DNA of 64,000 nucleotides from assembly GCF_001447155.2 (NCBI RefSeq), contig NZ_CP014754.1, positions 2,170,001 through 2,234,000 of the forward strand, given 5' to 3'. Source of the stretch: Marinobacter sp. LQ44 (GTDB lineage Bacteria > Pseudomonadota > Gammaproteobacteria > Pseudomonadales > Oleiphilaceae). The notes beneath the pieces are model-generated. The model searched no databases and had not been told where the DNA came from. It was given only the letters and a program-made list of their open reading frames with translations. A program made the translations under genes and the position numbers. Of the stretch, positions 17,953 through 26,353 are shown piece by piece; the first letter of the stretch is position 1, and each line of letters begins with the position of its first letter.

Positions 17953-19356
17953 TCATGCGCCCTCAGCAACCACAGACTTTCCGGCCAGGCGGCGCAGCAG
18001 CAAAGGCAGGAAGAAACACGCCGTACAGATCAGAAAGCCGTAGGCATTCACCCCCAGCAACATGGCGTAGGCACCGTCACCAATCGCCCAGCTGGAGGGA
18101 ATCAGGCCCGCCGCCAGCAGAACACCCAGCCCCAGCCCGGTCCAGAAACTGAGGTGAAAGCTCCAGGGCGACCACTGGGTAAAGCCATAGAACAGGAACA
18201 CCGGCGCCAGGCCCATCACCATGGTGCCCGAGATGGTCGTGGCCTTGAGGATGTCGGTTCCGGCGAACATGGGCAGGTTGCCAAGAAACGCGAACACCAC
18301 CATCACCACCGCACCCACTCGCATACTTGGCAGTTTGTCCTTGGCGCGACGAGCCAAGCGGGGCAGATCCACCGCCAGGGACTTGGCCAGGGAGGTGAAG
18401 GTGGAATCAAGGGTCGAGCCTGCAGAGGTCATCATCACCACGCTCATAAAGAACAGCGCCGCCAGACCAAGGGATTGACCAACCGCCGCTGGCGCATTGC
18501 CCATGGCTTCGATGCCATTGAGGCGCGCGTGCACGCCCACCAGACTAAAGATAAACACCGCCACAAACCCCAGCAAGCCAGCCACCACGAAGCTCTTGAG
18601 CATGGTCTTTTCCTTGTTCACAAAGCCCCGGTCAGTCAGCACCGGATCATGGAACGGGTAACTGAACAGCTGCAGCAAAGCCACCAGCAACAGATCGAAG
18701 CCGGCGTTCAGGCGGAACTCGCCATTGGTCAGCAGCGCGCTCGTGTCGTTGGCCGGAATAATCAGGAACAACACCGCGCCCACAAAGAACACGAACACGA
18801 AGGCCTGAATCACATCGGTGAAAATCGACGACCGAAGCCCGCCTTTCAGGCTGTAAGCCAGGGTAAAAACGGTAAACAGCATCGCCGCAGCGTAGTATTC
18901 CCACTCACCGGGCAAGCCGAAATAACCGCCCACCACCGCGGTGTTACTCCACACTTCGTTATACAACCGGATCAGAATCGCCGCCGCAAACGCCAGCGCT
19001 GCGAACCGACCAAACCGGGAGGTCAAAAAATCCTGCAGGCTCCTGGCCCCGGTCTGAGTGCGGATCAGATAGATAACGTAACCCGCCACCGGAATCGACA
19101 ACCAGTAACTGGCGTAGGCCAGGCCACCGACCACGCCATAAGCGGCGCCGAGGTTGGCGGCGTTGGTCACCGATTTGGCAAAGATCCAGCTGATAAAGAT
19201 ACTCGCCGTGAGCGACCACTGGCCCACCGGGTTGCCGTGGTCATCCGCGCCTTTGTAGAACGAATTGGCGTTCTTGCTCTTGGGCGACAGCACGTACATA
19301 ACCACGCCGTACACCAGCAGAAATCCCCAAAACAGGGAGGCTTCAGTAAAGTTCAT
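17953..19356 (-). CDS. Sodium:solute symporter family (SSS/SLC5) transporter
   Basis: This 467-aa integral membrane protein has about 12 hydrophobic segments and no signal peptide. SSS traits are the early GQWSLTASIFISWIFAKS segment, AYSLKGGLRSSIFTDVIQ (family core) and MTSAGSTLDSTFTSLAKSLAVD with the Ser/Thr-rich Na+ site. It should import a small organic solute with sodium. Substrate is unknown. It lies between the radical SAM gene (through two palindromes) and the phosphoesterase-like gene (21-nt gap), linking transport to that module. The start follows a weak TGGAAT. Confidence 0.85.
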   Translation of the reverse strand: MNFTEASLFWGFLLVYGVVMYVLSPKSKNANSFYKGADDHGNPVGQWSLTASIFISWIFAKSVTNAANLGAAYGVVGGLAYASYWLSIPVAGYVIYLIRTQTGARSLQDFLTSRFGRFAALAFAAAILIRLYNEVWSNTAVVGGYFGLPGEWEYYAAAMLFTVFTLAYSLKGGLRSSIFTDVIQAFVFVFFVGAVLFLIIPANDTSALLTNGEFRLNAGFDLLLVALLQLFSYPFHDPVLTDRGFVNKEKTMLKSFVVAGLLGFVAVFIFSLVGVHARLNGIEAMGNAPAAVGQSLGLAALFFMSVVMMTSAGSTLDSTFTSLAKSLAVDLPRLARRAKDKLPSMRVGAVVMVVFAFLGNLPMFAGTDILKATTISGTMVMGLAPVFLFYGFTQWSPWSFHLSFWTGLGLGVLLAAGLIPSSWAIGDGAYAMLLGVNAYGFLICTACFFLPLLLRRLAGKSVVAEGA

Positions 19357-19386
19357 TTTTTTATTCCATTGTTTTGGTGCAGGTCA

Positions 19387-19460
19387 TTGAGCGGTGGAGG
19401 GGGTTCCAAAACGAAAATCGTGGATTTTCTAATGGTTTTGGAACCCCCTCCACCGCTCAA
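19387..19460. repeat. Long palindrome B
   Basis: Perfect 26-bp arms lie at 19387-19412 and 19435-19460 (TTGAGCGGTGGAGGGGG followed by TTCCAAAAC). The inner segment forms a further hairpin, GAAAAT/ATTTTC at 19413-19429. The core read on the opposite strand, CATTAGAAAATCCACGATTTTC, is nearly the same as in palindrome C. It ends 30 nt before the symporter start codon. Confidence 0.9.
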
Positions 19461-19514
19461 CGCCCCCGACATCGATAACGGCTTTCCGGTAAACCACCGG
19501 TATTCAACAAGGCC

Positions 19515-19592
19515 GTTGGGGTTGGGGGATGCCCTCCAAAACCATTAAAAAATCCACGATTTTTGTTTTGGAGGGCATCCCCCAACCCCAAC
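19515..19592. repeat. Long palindrome C
   Basis: Perfect 28-bp arms lie at 19515-19542 and 19565-19592. The inner stem is AAAAATC/GATTTTT around the loop CAC. It shares the CCAAAAC...GTTTTGG core and loop with palindrome B but in inverted orientation, and its outer G-rich arms are a different sequence. Palindromes B and C are 54 nt apart in the 283-nt gap between the radical SAM stop and the symporter start. Confidence 0.9.
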
Positions 19593-19639
19593 AGCCGTAA
19601 CTCCAAAGCTCCAGAACCCCAGAACTCCGAAACGAGACA

Positions 19640-20611
19640 TCAACCAGGCGCCGAACAACTAGCCCCAAACCGGTAACAGGAGAAACACCGGTGATGCCGC
19701 AACATAATCCGCTCGTCCATGCTCTCGGCCAGCGTGCCGCCCAGATCGTACTGCGGATCGTCATCCACCAGCGTGCAGGCATACACCCGAACCTGATCTC
19801 CCTTCTTCACCAGCATGCGCGTGTAGGTGCACATGAAGTGGGAACGGGCCTCTTTGGTCGGGTACTTCTCCATGCACGTCTCGGTAATCTCCGGGCTGCC
19901 GTCTTCAGATCCCGGCGTGCCCAGGTCCGGAAACGCGGTGAACGCCAGGTTCTCCGGAATGTTCCACTGACGGAAAATCTCACGGAACGCGGCTTCCACC
20001 TCCACCGGGTTTTCGCCGGGGTCGGTCTGTCGGGCGATAGACACTTTGAAGCCCTGGTCGATCAGCCACCGGATACCCTCCAGCGCTTGGTCAAAGCTGC
20101 CTTCGCCGCGATCTTTGTCATGTCGGGCACGATCCGGGAAGTCCAGGCTGACCCGAAAATGAATCGGGTAGGGGTTGTCCAACAGCGGCAACACCTGGTG
20201 TTGCCGTTTATGCAATGGCTCGGTGGCGTTGGTCAGCACAAAACAGGGCCGGTGCTGGCTGGCGTAATCCAGAATATTCACGAAATCCCGGATCACGAAC
20301 GGCTCTCCGCCGGTGAAAGAAAACTGCTCCACGCCCATGTCGATGGCTTCGTGGATGAACGGCTTTACATCGCTGAGCTTCATGCCCGGAATGCGGCCAT
20401 CACCGGGATGGGAACCCTCCAGGCAAAAGGGGCAGGCCAGGTTGCAGGCGGTGCCTGTGTGTATCCACAGTTCTTTGAGCTTGTCCGCGTCGATGTAACC
20501 CCGGGGGTCGCCGTTGCGGGTGTGGGTCCAGCTGTCTCGCGCCCGGGGTTCCAGGACTTCCACAGCCGGAATGCGTTTACTGCGGGCCGGTCTCGTTAAA
20601 GTCAGGGGCAT
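19640..20611 (-). CDS. Radical SAM protein with C-terminal Cys cluster, unknown product
   Basis: This 323-aa enzyme has the radical SAM motif CNLACPFC (C56, C60, C63), the GGEP-type SAM-binding element FTGGEPF and a C-terminal half with five further Cys, including CTYTRM, YACTL and CFSCYRFGASC. This suggests an auxiliary twitch/SPASM-like Fe-S cluster. It should generate a 5'-deoxyadenosyl radical to modify a small molecule or peptide; the substrate is unknown. No precursor peptide is visible beside it. The ATG follows GAGGAGC. It lies 82 nt after the FAD-oxidoreductase fusion and precedes the symporter. Confidence 0.85.
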   Translation of the reverse strand: MPLTLTRPARSKRIPAVEVLEPRARDSWTHTRNGDPRGYIDADKLKELWIHTGTACNLACPFCLEGSHPGDGRIPGMKLSDVKPFIHEAIDMGVEQFSFTGGEPFVIRDFVNILDYASQHRPCFVLTNATEPLHKRQHQVLPLLDNPYPIHFRVSLDFPDRARHDKDRGEGSFDQALEGIRWLIDQGFKVSIARQTDPGENPVEVEAAFREIFRQWNIPENLAFTAFPDLGTPGSEDGSPEITETCMEKYPTKEARSHFMCTYTRMLVKKGDQVRVYACTLVDDDPQYDLGGTLAESMDERIMLRHHRCFSCYRFGASCSAPG

Positions 20612-20693
20612 AGATGCTCCTCGGTCGTTCAGTTTCGTGAGGCCACAGGCACGGGCGAAGTCGGTTTGTTACCAACATCGCCCGATATGTCTC

Positions 20694-22895
20694 TCAGCCC
20701 GTGGTCACTTCTTTATTCTTTTCCTGCCGGACTCTGGCTTTGCCACGGCGCCAGCCATGAAGCTTTTCCAGCAGCCTCAGAATACCCTCGGGCGCATGGG
20801 CGCGCTTCCATTCACCCGCCGCGTACTTGGCTGACTCGTTCCAGGTCGGGTACGGGTGAATGGTGCCCAGAATCTTGTTCAACCCCAGGCCATGTTTCAT
20901 CGCCAGCGTGAACTCGGCAAGAATTTCCCCGGCGTGGGCACCCACCACCACGGCACCCAGAATCTTGTCTTTGCCCGGTGGCGTCAGCACTTTGATGAAG
21001 CCGTAGTCTTCGCTCTCGGCGATGGCCCGGTCCAGATCATCCAGGCCATAGCGGGTGACCTCGTAAGCAACACCTTGCTCCTGCGCCTCGGCTTCACTTA
21101 AACCAACCCGCGCCACTTCCGGTGAAGTAAACGTCACCCAGGGCATGACCCGGTAATCCACCTTGAACCGCTTGAACTGGCCAAACAGCCCGTTCACTGC
21201 CGCGTACCAGGCCTGATGGGCCGCTGCATGGGTGAACTGATACGGGCCAGCCACGTCGCCGCAGGCAAACACATTGGGATACCGCAAACTCATGTCGTCT
21301 TCCACTGGCACGGTGCCGTTGGGCAATGTGTCTACACCAATCCTTTCCAGATTCAAGCCGGAGGTATTCGCTGCGCGCCCCACCGCCACCAACACCTGAT
21401 CAAAGGGAATCCGGATCTTCTCGCCTTCATAATCGCAATAAGCGACCTTCTCTCCATTCTCTATACGGAACTCGGCGGCGGAATGTTTCAATCGGACGTC
21501 AATTCCGTCAGATTCAAACTGTTTGAGCACCAATTCAGAGACATCAGCATCTTCTTTGGCCAACAATCGCTCGCCTTTCTCCACCTGGGTCACCCGGCAG
21601 CCAAGCCTGGCAAACGCGTGCGCCAGCTCCGAGCCGATGGGGCCGCCGCCCAGCACCAGTAGGCGTTGCGGTTGCTCCTCCAGTTCCCACAAATTATCGG
21701 AGGTCAGTGGCTGCATGTCGTTCAGGCCGGGTATGGGCGGTACAGCAGGTTTGCCGCCGGTCGCCACAATGATACTGCGGGCGGTCAGGCGTTCGGTGCG
21801 GCCGTCGTTATGCTTGACCTCCAGCTCCCAAGGCGACACAAAACTCGCCTCGCCGGAAATACAGTCCACGCCCAGCTTCCGGTAGCGCTCAGGGGAATCG
21901 TGAGGCTCCACTTTCGCGATAACATCTTTGACCCGGTTCATGATATTTTTGAACGAGCCTTTAACGGGCACCGATTCCAGTCCGTAACGGTTGGCATGAC
22001 GCATAGTGTCCGCTGCCTTGGCACTGCGGATCAGGGCCTTGGAAGGGACGCAGCCGGTATTCAGGCAGTCGCCACCCATCTTGTGCTTTTCGATCAGCGC
22101 CACCTTGGCTCTCACTGCGGCGGCAATGTAGGCAGAGACCAGACCGGCAGAGCCACCGCCAACGACCAGCAGGTTGTAGTCAAAATGCTCCGGCTTCTGC
22201 CATCCGGCATAGACTTTGCGGCGGCGGATGAAACCCACCACAAACTTGGCGATCAGCGGGAACAACCCCAGCAGGGCAAAGGACAACAGTAAGTTGGCCG
22301 AGAGAATATCACCGGTGGACTGGATCTGACCCAACTGGGTGCCTGCATTCACGTACACAAAGGTGCCAGGCAACATGGCAATCCAGCTCACCAGGGCATA
22401 GGTGCGCAGCTTCATGGCGGTCAGGCCCATAGCCAGGTTGATCAGGAAGAAGGGGAACACCGGCACCAGGCGCAGGGTGGCCAGATAGAAAGCGCCGTCT
22501 TTCTCAATGCCGCGGTCCATTTTGGCCACTGTTTCCGCGTAGCGCTTGCGCAGGGTATCCCGCATCAGGAACCGGGCAACCAGAAAGGCCAGGGATGCGC
22601 CCACGGTCGACGCTATGGAGACCGCCGCCAAACCGTAGAGGTTGCCGAAGAAGGCACCACCGGCCAAGGTCATGATGGTGGCGCCGGGCAGGGATAGGGC
22701 GGTCACGACTACATAGATAACCGCATAACCGGTGACGGCCAGTATCAGATTCTGGTCAATCCACTGCCCGATGGCACTCTGGTGCGACTGGAGGTTTTCC
22801 AGAGTAAGAAGTTTGTGGCCATCGAATCCGAGAAAGATCCCCACGATGGCGGCAATAATCAGAAGAAGTAAAAGCTTGCTGCGATTCATATCCAT
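20694..22895 (-). CDS. TVP38/TMEM64 domain fused to FAD-dependent disulfide oxidoreductase
   Basis: This 733-aa two-part protein has residues 1 to about 230 as a SNARE-associated/TVP38 membrane domain (LSLPGATIMTLAGGAFFG and several helices). The rest is a class I pyridine nucleotide-disulfide oxidoreductase: VVGGGSAG for FAD, the redox pair in GGDCLNTGCVPSKA, VLGGGPIGSE for NAD(P) and FACGDVAG. The C-terminal active-site stretch is HPYPTWNES rather than the HPTxSE of dihydrolipoamide dehydrogenase. Such fusions are often labelled mercuric reductase-like; the substrate is unknown. It heads the minus-strand module, divergent from the ECF sigma gene. Confidence 0.85.
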   Translation of the reverse strand: MDMNRSKLLLLLIIAAIVGIFLGFDGHKLLTLENLQSHQSAIGQWIDQNLILAVTGYAVIYVVVTALSLPGATIMTLAGGAFFGNLYGLAAVSIASTVGASLAFLVARFLMRDTLRKRYAETVAKMDRGIEKDGAFYLATLRLVPVFPFFLINLAMGLTAMKLRTYALVSWIAMLPGTFVYVNAGTQLGQIQSTGDILSANLLLSFALLGLFPLIAKFVVGFIRRRKVYAGWQKPEHFDYNLLVVGGGSAGLVSAYIAAAVRAKVALIEKHKMGGDCLNTGCVPSKALIRSAKAADTMRHANRYGLESVPVKGSFKNIMNRVKDVIAKVEPHDSPERYRKLGVDCISGEASFVSPWELEVKHNDGRTERLTARSIIVATGGKPAVPPIPGLNDMQPLTSDNLWELEEQPQRLLVLGGGPIGSELAHAFARLGCRVTQVEKGERLLAKEDADVSELVLKQFESDGIDVRLKHSAAEFRIENGEKVAYCDYEGEKIRIPFDQVLVAVGRAANTSGLNLERIGVDTLPNGTVPVEDDMSLRYPNVFACGDVAGPYQFTHAAAHQAWYAAVNGLFGQFKRFKVDYRVMPWVTFTSPEVARVGLSEAEAQEQGVAYEVTRYGLDDLDRAIAESEDYGFIKVLTPPGKDKILGAVVVGAHAGEILAEFTLAMKHGLGLNKILGTIHPYPTWNESAKYAAGEWKRAHAPEGILRLLEKLHGWRRGKARVRQEKNKEVTTG

Positions 22896-23005
22896 GCCTG
22901 TAAGAATTGAATAAACCAATACGCTGTTATAGCCAAGACACGATCACCGGCTGGATGTTACACAGCCCCTGAACTATTATTTTTGAGCATTCGCTACAGA
23001 ATACC

Positions 23006-23035
23006 GGAACTTTTGCCGATTCCGAAACACTATAC
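23006..23035 (+). promoter_or_regulatory. Possible ECF-type promoter of the sigma operon
   Basis: GGAACTT at 23006-23012 resembles the -35 element of RpoE/AlgU-type promoters and is followed after 16 nt by ACTATA. The -10 match to TCTGA is poor. It lies 44-73 nt before the sigma ATG, where an autoregulated promoter would be expected. The divergent oxidoreductase shows no clear copy of the same motif. Confidence 0.3.
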
Positions 23036-23078
23036 AAAGACAAACAGCCATACTGACAGCGACAAGGGACGGAAACCC

Positions 23079-23699
23079 ATGGACACAGCGGCACGCCCTG
23101 AAGTTGAAGCATCACTGATCGACGACCTCAAACAGGGCGAGCCTAGCGCGTATCGCCGGGCAGTACGCGAATACTCACCCGGCATGCTGGCCGTTGCCCG
23201 GTTTTACCTGGACCACTCCAGCGCGGAAGAGGTTGTCCAGGACTGCTGGGTAACCGTGATCGATGCCATCCAGAAGTTTGAAGGCCGTTCTGGCCTTAAA
23301 ACCTGGCTGCACCGCATCGTTGCCAACCGGTGCAAAAACAAACTGCGTTCAAGCAATCGGGAAGTGGCCACGGATTTCTCGGAAAGCCTGGAGCCAGAAC
23401 TGGCCGACCGCTTCAATGCCAGAGGCCGTTGGGACCTGCCTCCAAAACTTCAGTTCCATGAATCAGCAGACAGCCTGATGGAAAATGGCGCCCTCAGCGA
23501 TTGCCTGGACAAACACCTGTCTGCGCTGCCGGAAACCCAGCGTTCTGCTCTGATGCTATACGAAGCTCACCAGCATAAATCCGATGACGTCTGTAACATT
23601 CTGGATGTCAGTGCCTCTAACCTTCGTGTACTGTTACACCGTGCGAGGCAGAAGATCTTTCTCATGGTGGAGACCTTCCAGGAGACGGGCGAATGTTAA
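23079..23699 (+). CDS. ECF RNA polymerase sigma factor
   Basis: This 206-aa protein has region 2 (SPGMLAVARFYLDHSSAEEVVQDCWVTV, then FEGRSGLKTWLHRIVANRC) and region 4 (LPETQRSALMLYEAHQHKSDDVC, then SASNLRVLLHRARQKI), with a variable linker. This is the ECF architecture. The ATG at 23079 gives the normal length; the frame stays open upstream. Its end overlaps the anti-sigma start by 7 nt. It is divergent from the TVP38-FAD fusion, so it probably controls itself and perhaps the radical SAM module. The inducing stress is unknown. Confidence 0.88.
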   Translation: MDTAARPEVEASLIDDLKQGEPSAYRRAVREYSPGMLAVARFYLDHSSAEEVVQDCWVTVIDAIQKFEGRSGLKTWLHRIVANRCKNKLRSSNREVATDFSESLEPELADRFNARGRWDLPPKLQFHESADSLMENGALSDCLDKHLSALPETQRSALMLYEAHQHKSDDVCNILDVSASNLRVLLHRARQKIFLMVETFQETGEC

Positions 23700-23968
23700 T
23701 GTGCAGGGACCTGGCCGAAATTGCCAGTGACTACATTGATGGCGAACTCAGCGGCCGGCAGAACCTGTCTGTGAAAATGCACCTGATGATGTGCAAGGAC
23801 TGCCGGACGTTTATTGGCAACCTGCGAGCAAGCAGTAATCTGTTGAGTGCGCACTCTTCGGGGCGCGCAGACGAGGAATTCCTTCGCCGGATTGATGAGC
23901 GGGTTTCCGAGGCTCTGAAGACTCAAGCCAAAGGCCCAAATGACTCGAACGACACGCCTCAATCATAG
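23693..23968 (+). CDS. Zinc-finger anti-sigma factor (ZAS type)
   Basis: This 91-aa soluble protein has the HxxxCxxC zinc motif in MHLMMCKDC preceded by an N-terminal Cys (LMCRDLAE), as in ZAS/zf-HC2 anti-sigmas such as RsrA or ChrR. There is no membrane segment, so the signal should be sensed in the cytoplasm, for instance by the thiol-zinc site. It overlaps the ECF gene by 7 nt, the usual arrangement for a cognate pair. Confidence 0.85.
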   Translation: MLMCRDLAEIASDYIDGELSGRQNLSVKMHLMMCKDCRTFIGNLRASSNLLSAHSSGRADEEFLRRIDERVSEALKTQAKGPNDSNDTPQS

Positions 23969-24063
23969 TGATATCCTGAGTTTCACTGATGCGACACGCT
24001 CATGCTTGAGTAATCAGCCCCGTTACGCCAGAGCTAACCCGCCACTTCCTTGAAGGTTGTTCA

Positions 24064-24735
24064 ATGACTCTCAGAATCACAATTCTGGTCGTGGTTCTTG
24101 TTGCGCTGGCAGCATCCTGGTGGTTGTTACAGAACCTGGGCATGCCAACGAACCTTTCTCCGGATGTGCTGTCCGCCTGGCTTGGTAGCCAAGGCGCAAT
24201 CGGTCCTCTACTGCTGATCATGTTGATGATCATCGCGGTGGTGGTGGGCCCCATCCCAACCCTACCTGTCAGCGCAACGGCCGGACTTGCCTTCGGCGTT
24301 GTGTGGGGTACAGCGATTGCGGCGACCGGCGCGCTGGTTGGCGCCATGGCGGCCTTCTGGATTGCCCGAAACCTTGGCCGCGATGCCATCTGCAAACGGT
24401 TCCCCGACAACCCCGTGCTGGCTCAGGATGGGTCTCAGCGTTTTCTGACCATCGCAATTCTGCTGACCCGGCTGATTCCTGTATTTTCCTTTGCCCTGAT
24501 CAGCTATGCCGCCGGCGTTACTGCCATTAAAGCCTGGCGTTTCGCCGTCGCGACTCTACTGGGCATGCTCCCAATGACAGTGGTCTTCGCCGGGCTGGGG
24601 AACACCTTCAGGCTAAACCCCATGCTGACCGTGCTGGCCGGCGCTGCAATTCTGGCCGCCATGGTATGGTTACCCTGGTCGATCAGCCGACGCCCCGGCT
24701 CAAGGCTGGCCCGTTGGCTGCAACTAAATCAATAA
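24064..24735 (+). CDS. TVP38/TMEM64 family membrane protein
   Basis: This 223-aa DedA-superfamily-like integral membrane protein has about five hydrophobic segments. The family pattern is visible: VVVGPIPTLPVSATAGLAFG, then FWIARNLGRDAI and LTRLIPVFSFALISYAAGV. It is paralogous to the N-terminal domain of the fusion protein encoded on the other side. It lies 95 nt after the anti-sigma gene and could belong to the same transcript. Family members are linked to lipid or small-ion transport; the activity here is unknown. Confidence 0.85.
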   Translation: MTLRITILVVVLVALAASWWLLQNLGMPTNLSPDVLSAWLGSQGAIGPLLLIMLMIIAVVVGPIPTLPVSATAGLAFGVVWGTAIAATGALVGAMAAFWIARNLGRDAICKRFPDNPVLAQDGSQRFLTIAILLTRLIPVFSFALISYAAGVTAIKAWRFAVATLLGMLPMTVVFAGLGNTFRLNPMLTVLAGAAILAAMVWLPWSISRRPGSRLARWLQLNQ

Positions 24736-24765
24736 CGACAAAAGGGTGGGCCAGCCTCACCAGAC

Positions 24766-25440
24766 CTACTTCTCGAATATCAGCGCTTCGGGGCTCGCCC
24801 CCAATTCCTCAAGTGAGGCTATGATGGCCTTGTTGAACGGATCGGGGCCGCACACGTAGAAAGGCTTGCCGAAATCTTTGATGTGAGACTTCAAAAACGC
24901 CTTATCGATAACTCCATCCAGAAAAACGTGTTCACTGGAGGGCTTTTCCTGCGTAATGACGTTGGTGAACTGATCACCCAGAATAGTCTCGAACTCCTCT
25001 TTCAGAATTATGTCCCGCTCAGTCTTGTTGGAAAAGAGCAACTGGTTATTCCCGATCTGGCCCTTGCGATGCAGGTCACGCAGAATCGCGATAAACGGCG
25101 TCACCCCTGCTCCGCCAGCCAGGAACACACCCTCGCCCTTGTACTCGACGGTCCCCCAAGGGTCGCCGATAATCAGGTTGTCGCCCGCACTGAGCTGCCC
25201 GATCTGGTCGGTCACGCCTTCGTGGTCCGGATAGATCTTGATGACAAATTCCAGAAAGGGATCTGTGTCGAGGGAGGTGAATGTAAAAGGCCGTCCCTCC
25301 TCCCGCCAACCCTCGCAATCAACGGCAACCTCGGTAGCTTGGCCTGGCGTAAAGGCGTATCCCTCCGGTTTTTCGAGCCGAATCTGCAGGACGTCATGGG
25401 TAACGTTTCGAATATCCTTGATTGCCAGCGTGTAACTCAT
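24766..25440 (-). CDS. Ferredoxin/flavodoxin reductase-type FAD-binding oxidoreductase
   Basis: This 224-aa protein has an FAD-binding beta-barrel with RPFTFTS, then an NAD(P)-binding half with FLAGGAGVTPFIAILRDL and the C-terminal FYVCGPDPFNKAI. This is the FNR-like fold without a ferredoxin domain. It would pass electrons from NAD(P)H to a separate flavin or iron-sulfur acceptor, not identifiable here. The next gene upstream on the same strand is the AhpD-like gene, 241 nt away. Confidence 0.85.
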   Translation of the reverse strand: MSYTLAIKDIRNVTHDVLQIRLEKPEGYAFTPGQATEVAVDCEGWREEGRPFTFTSLDTDPFLEFVIKIYPDHEGVTDQIGQLSAGDNLIIGDPWGTVEYKGEGVFLAGGAGVTPFIAILRDLHRKGQIGNNQLLFSNKTERDIILKEEFETILGDQFTNVITQEKPSSEHVFLDGVIDKAFLKSHIKDFGKPFYVCGPDPFNKAIIASLEELGASPEALIFEK

Positions 25441-25681
25441 GGTTCACCTCGTGCTTGGTGTTTAACGGAGGGAGCGCGCACGGATAGACACTTCAAGACT
25501 TGCAAAACGCCCAGCTCTGCATGCCAATCGGTAGCAGCCATAGTGGTGCGTTACGCAGCGGTGGCCATCCGGCCCCTGACATTCATATACGTTCATTAGT
25601 AGTTGTTTGTGCGACTGGCATAGATTTCAACTGTGCAGCGGCAACATCCGTACTCACCTCGGCGTCTCGGACCGGCTCAGA

Positions 25682-26233
25682 TCACGCCCTCTTCCATTCA
25701 AACTTTTTGAAAGGCTCATCGACCGGTGTTTTCGCAATGTGATTGATGTAGTTACTCATGATTTTCTGAGACAACGTCATGATCACTTCCAGAACGTGCC
25801 GGTTATCGTAACCTGCCTCGAAAAACGCGGTTAGGTCATCTTCGCTCAGATTGCCTTGCTTGCGCATGACCGCCAGGGTGAAATCACGCAGCGCTTCCAG
25901 TTTGTCGTTCGGAAGTGGGGTCTCGTCACGCAGAGCATTGGTGATGTCGTCAGACACTTCCATCATCTTCGCGATCCCGGTATGAGCGGGGACACAGTAG
26001 TGGCAAGCGTTCTCAACGTTGATGGTCTGCCAGACCACAGTTTTTTCATCGTTGGTGAAACTGCTGTCCAGTACCAGCTGATGCAGTTTCTGGTAGGCCT
26101 CAAGCACTTGCGGCGATTCCGCCATGACCGCATGCAGGCCGGGAATCATACCGAAGTTCTTTTGGGAATTTTCCAGGAACGGCTTGGCTTCCTCGGGAGC
26201 GGACTGGGCATCGTGTAATTTGAAATCTGCCAT
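25682..26233 (-). CDS. Carboxymuconolactone decarboxylase/AhpD-like protein
   Basis: This 183-aa helical protein has the AhpD-type redox motif CHYCVPAHTGIAK (CxxC followed by His). The family includes alkylhydroperoxidase adaptors and carboxymuconolactone decarboxylases; the CxxC favours a peroxidase-like or thiol-redox role. It is divergent from the TetR gene at 26354 across a gap containing palindromic half-sites, so it is probably TetR-repressed and induced by an electrophile or oxidant. Confidence 0.85.
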   Translation of the reverse strand: MADFKLHDAQSAPEEAKPFLENSQKNFGMIPGLHAVMAESPQVLEAYQKLHQLVLDSSFTNDEKTVVWQTINVENACHYCVPAHTGIAKMMEVSDDITNALRDETPLPNDKLEALRDFTLAVMRKQGNLSEDDLTAFFEAGYDNRHVLEVIMTLSQKIMSNYINHIAKTPVDEPFKKFEWKRA

Positions 26234-26264
26234 TGCGGTACTCCAATCAAGTTTATGAATGATC

Positions 26265-26321
26265 GCTCAACAATTAAAGCCTATCTGTTTTTGAGCAGTC
26301 ACTCAAGTTATAATTGAGTGA
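26265..26321. promoter_or_regulatory. Probable TetR operator cluster
   Basis: TCACTCAA at 26299-26306 and TTGAGTGA at 26314-26321 form a perfect 8-bp inverted repeat around GTTATAA. A second pair of half-sites, GCTCAA at 26265-26270 and TTGAGC at 26291-26296, lies nearer the AhpD-like gene. The sites lie in the divergent promoter region, as expected for an autoregulated TetR repressor. Confidence 0.6.
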
Positions 26322-26353
26322 ACATTCAAAGCTCACACGAAGGCGGTGTTGTT

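Noticed and set aside
17854-19548. A 564-codon open frame on the plus strand
   Set aside because: It is antisense to the SSS symporter and phosphoesterase-like genes, is rich in His, Gln and Arg as expected for a shadow frame, and has no family resemblance.
19640-20611. Radical SAM gene as arsenosugar enzyme ArsS or a RiPP maturase
   Set aside because: The sequence around the CxxxCxxC does not resemble ArsS as I know it, no ArsM is nearby and no precursor peptide ORF was found, so the product is left unassigned.
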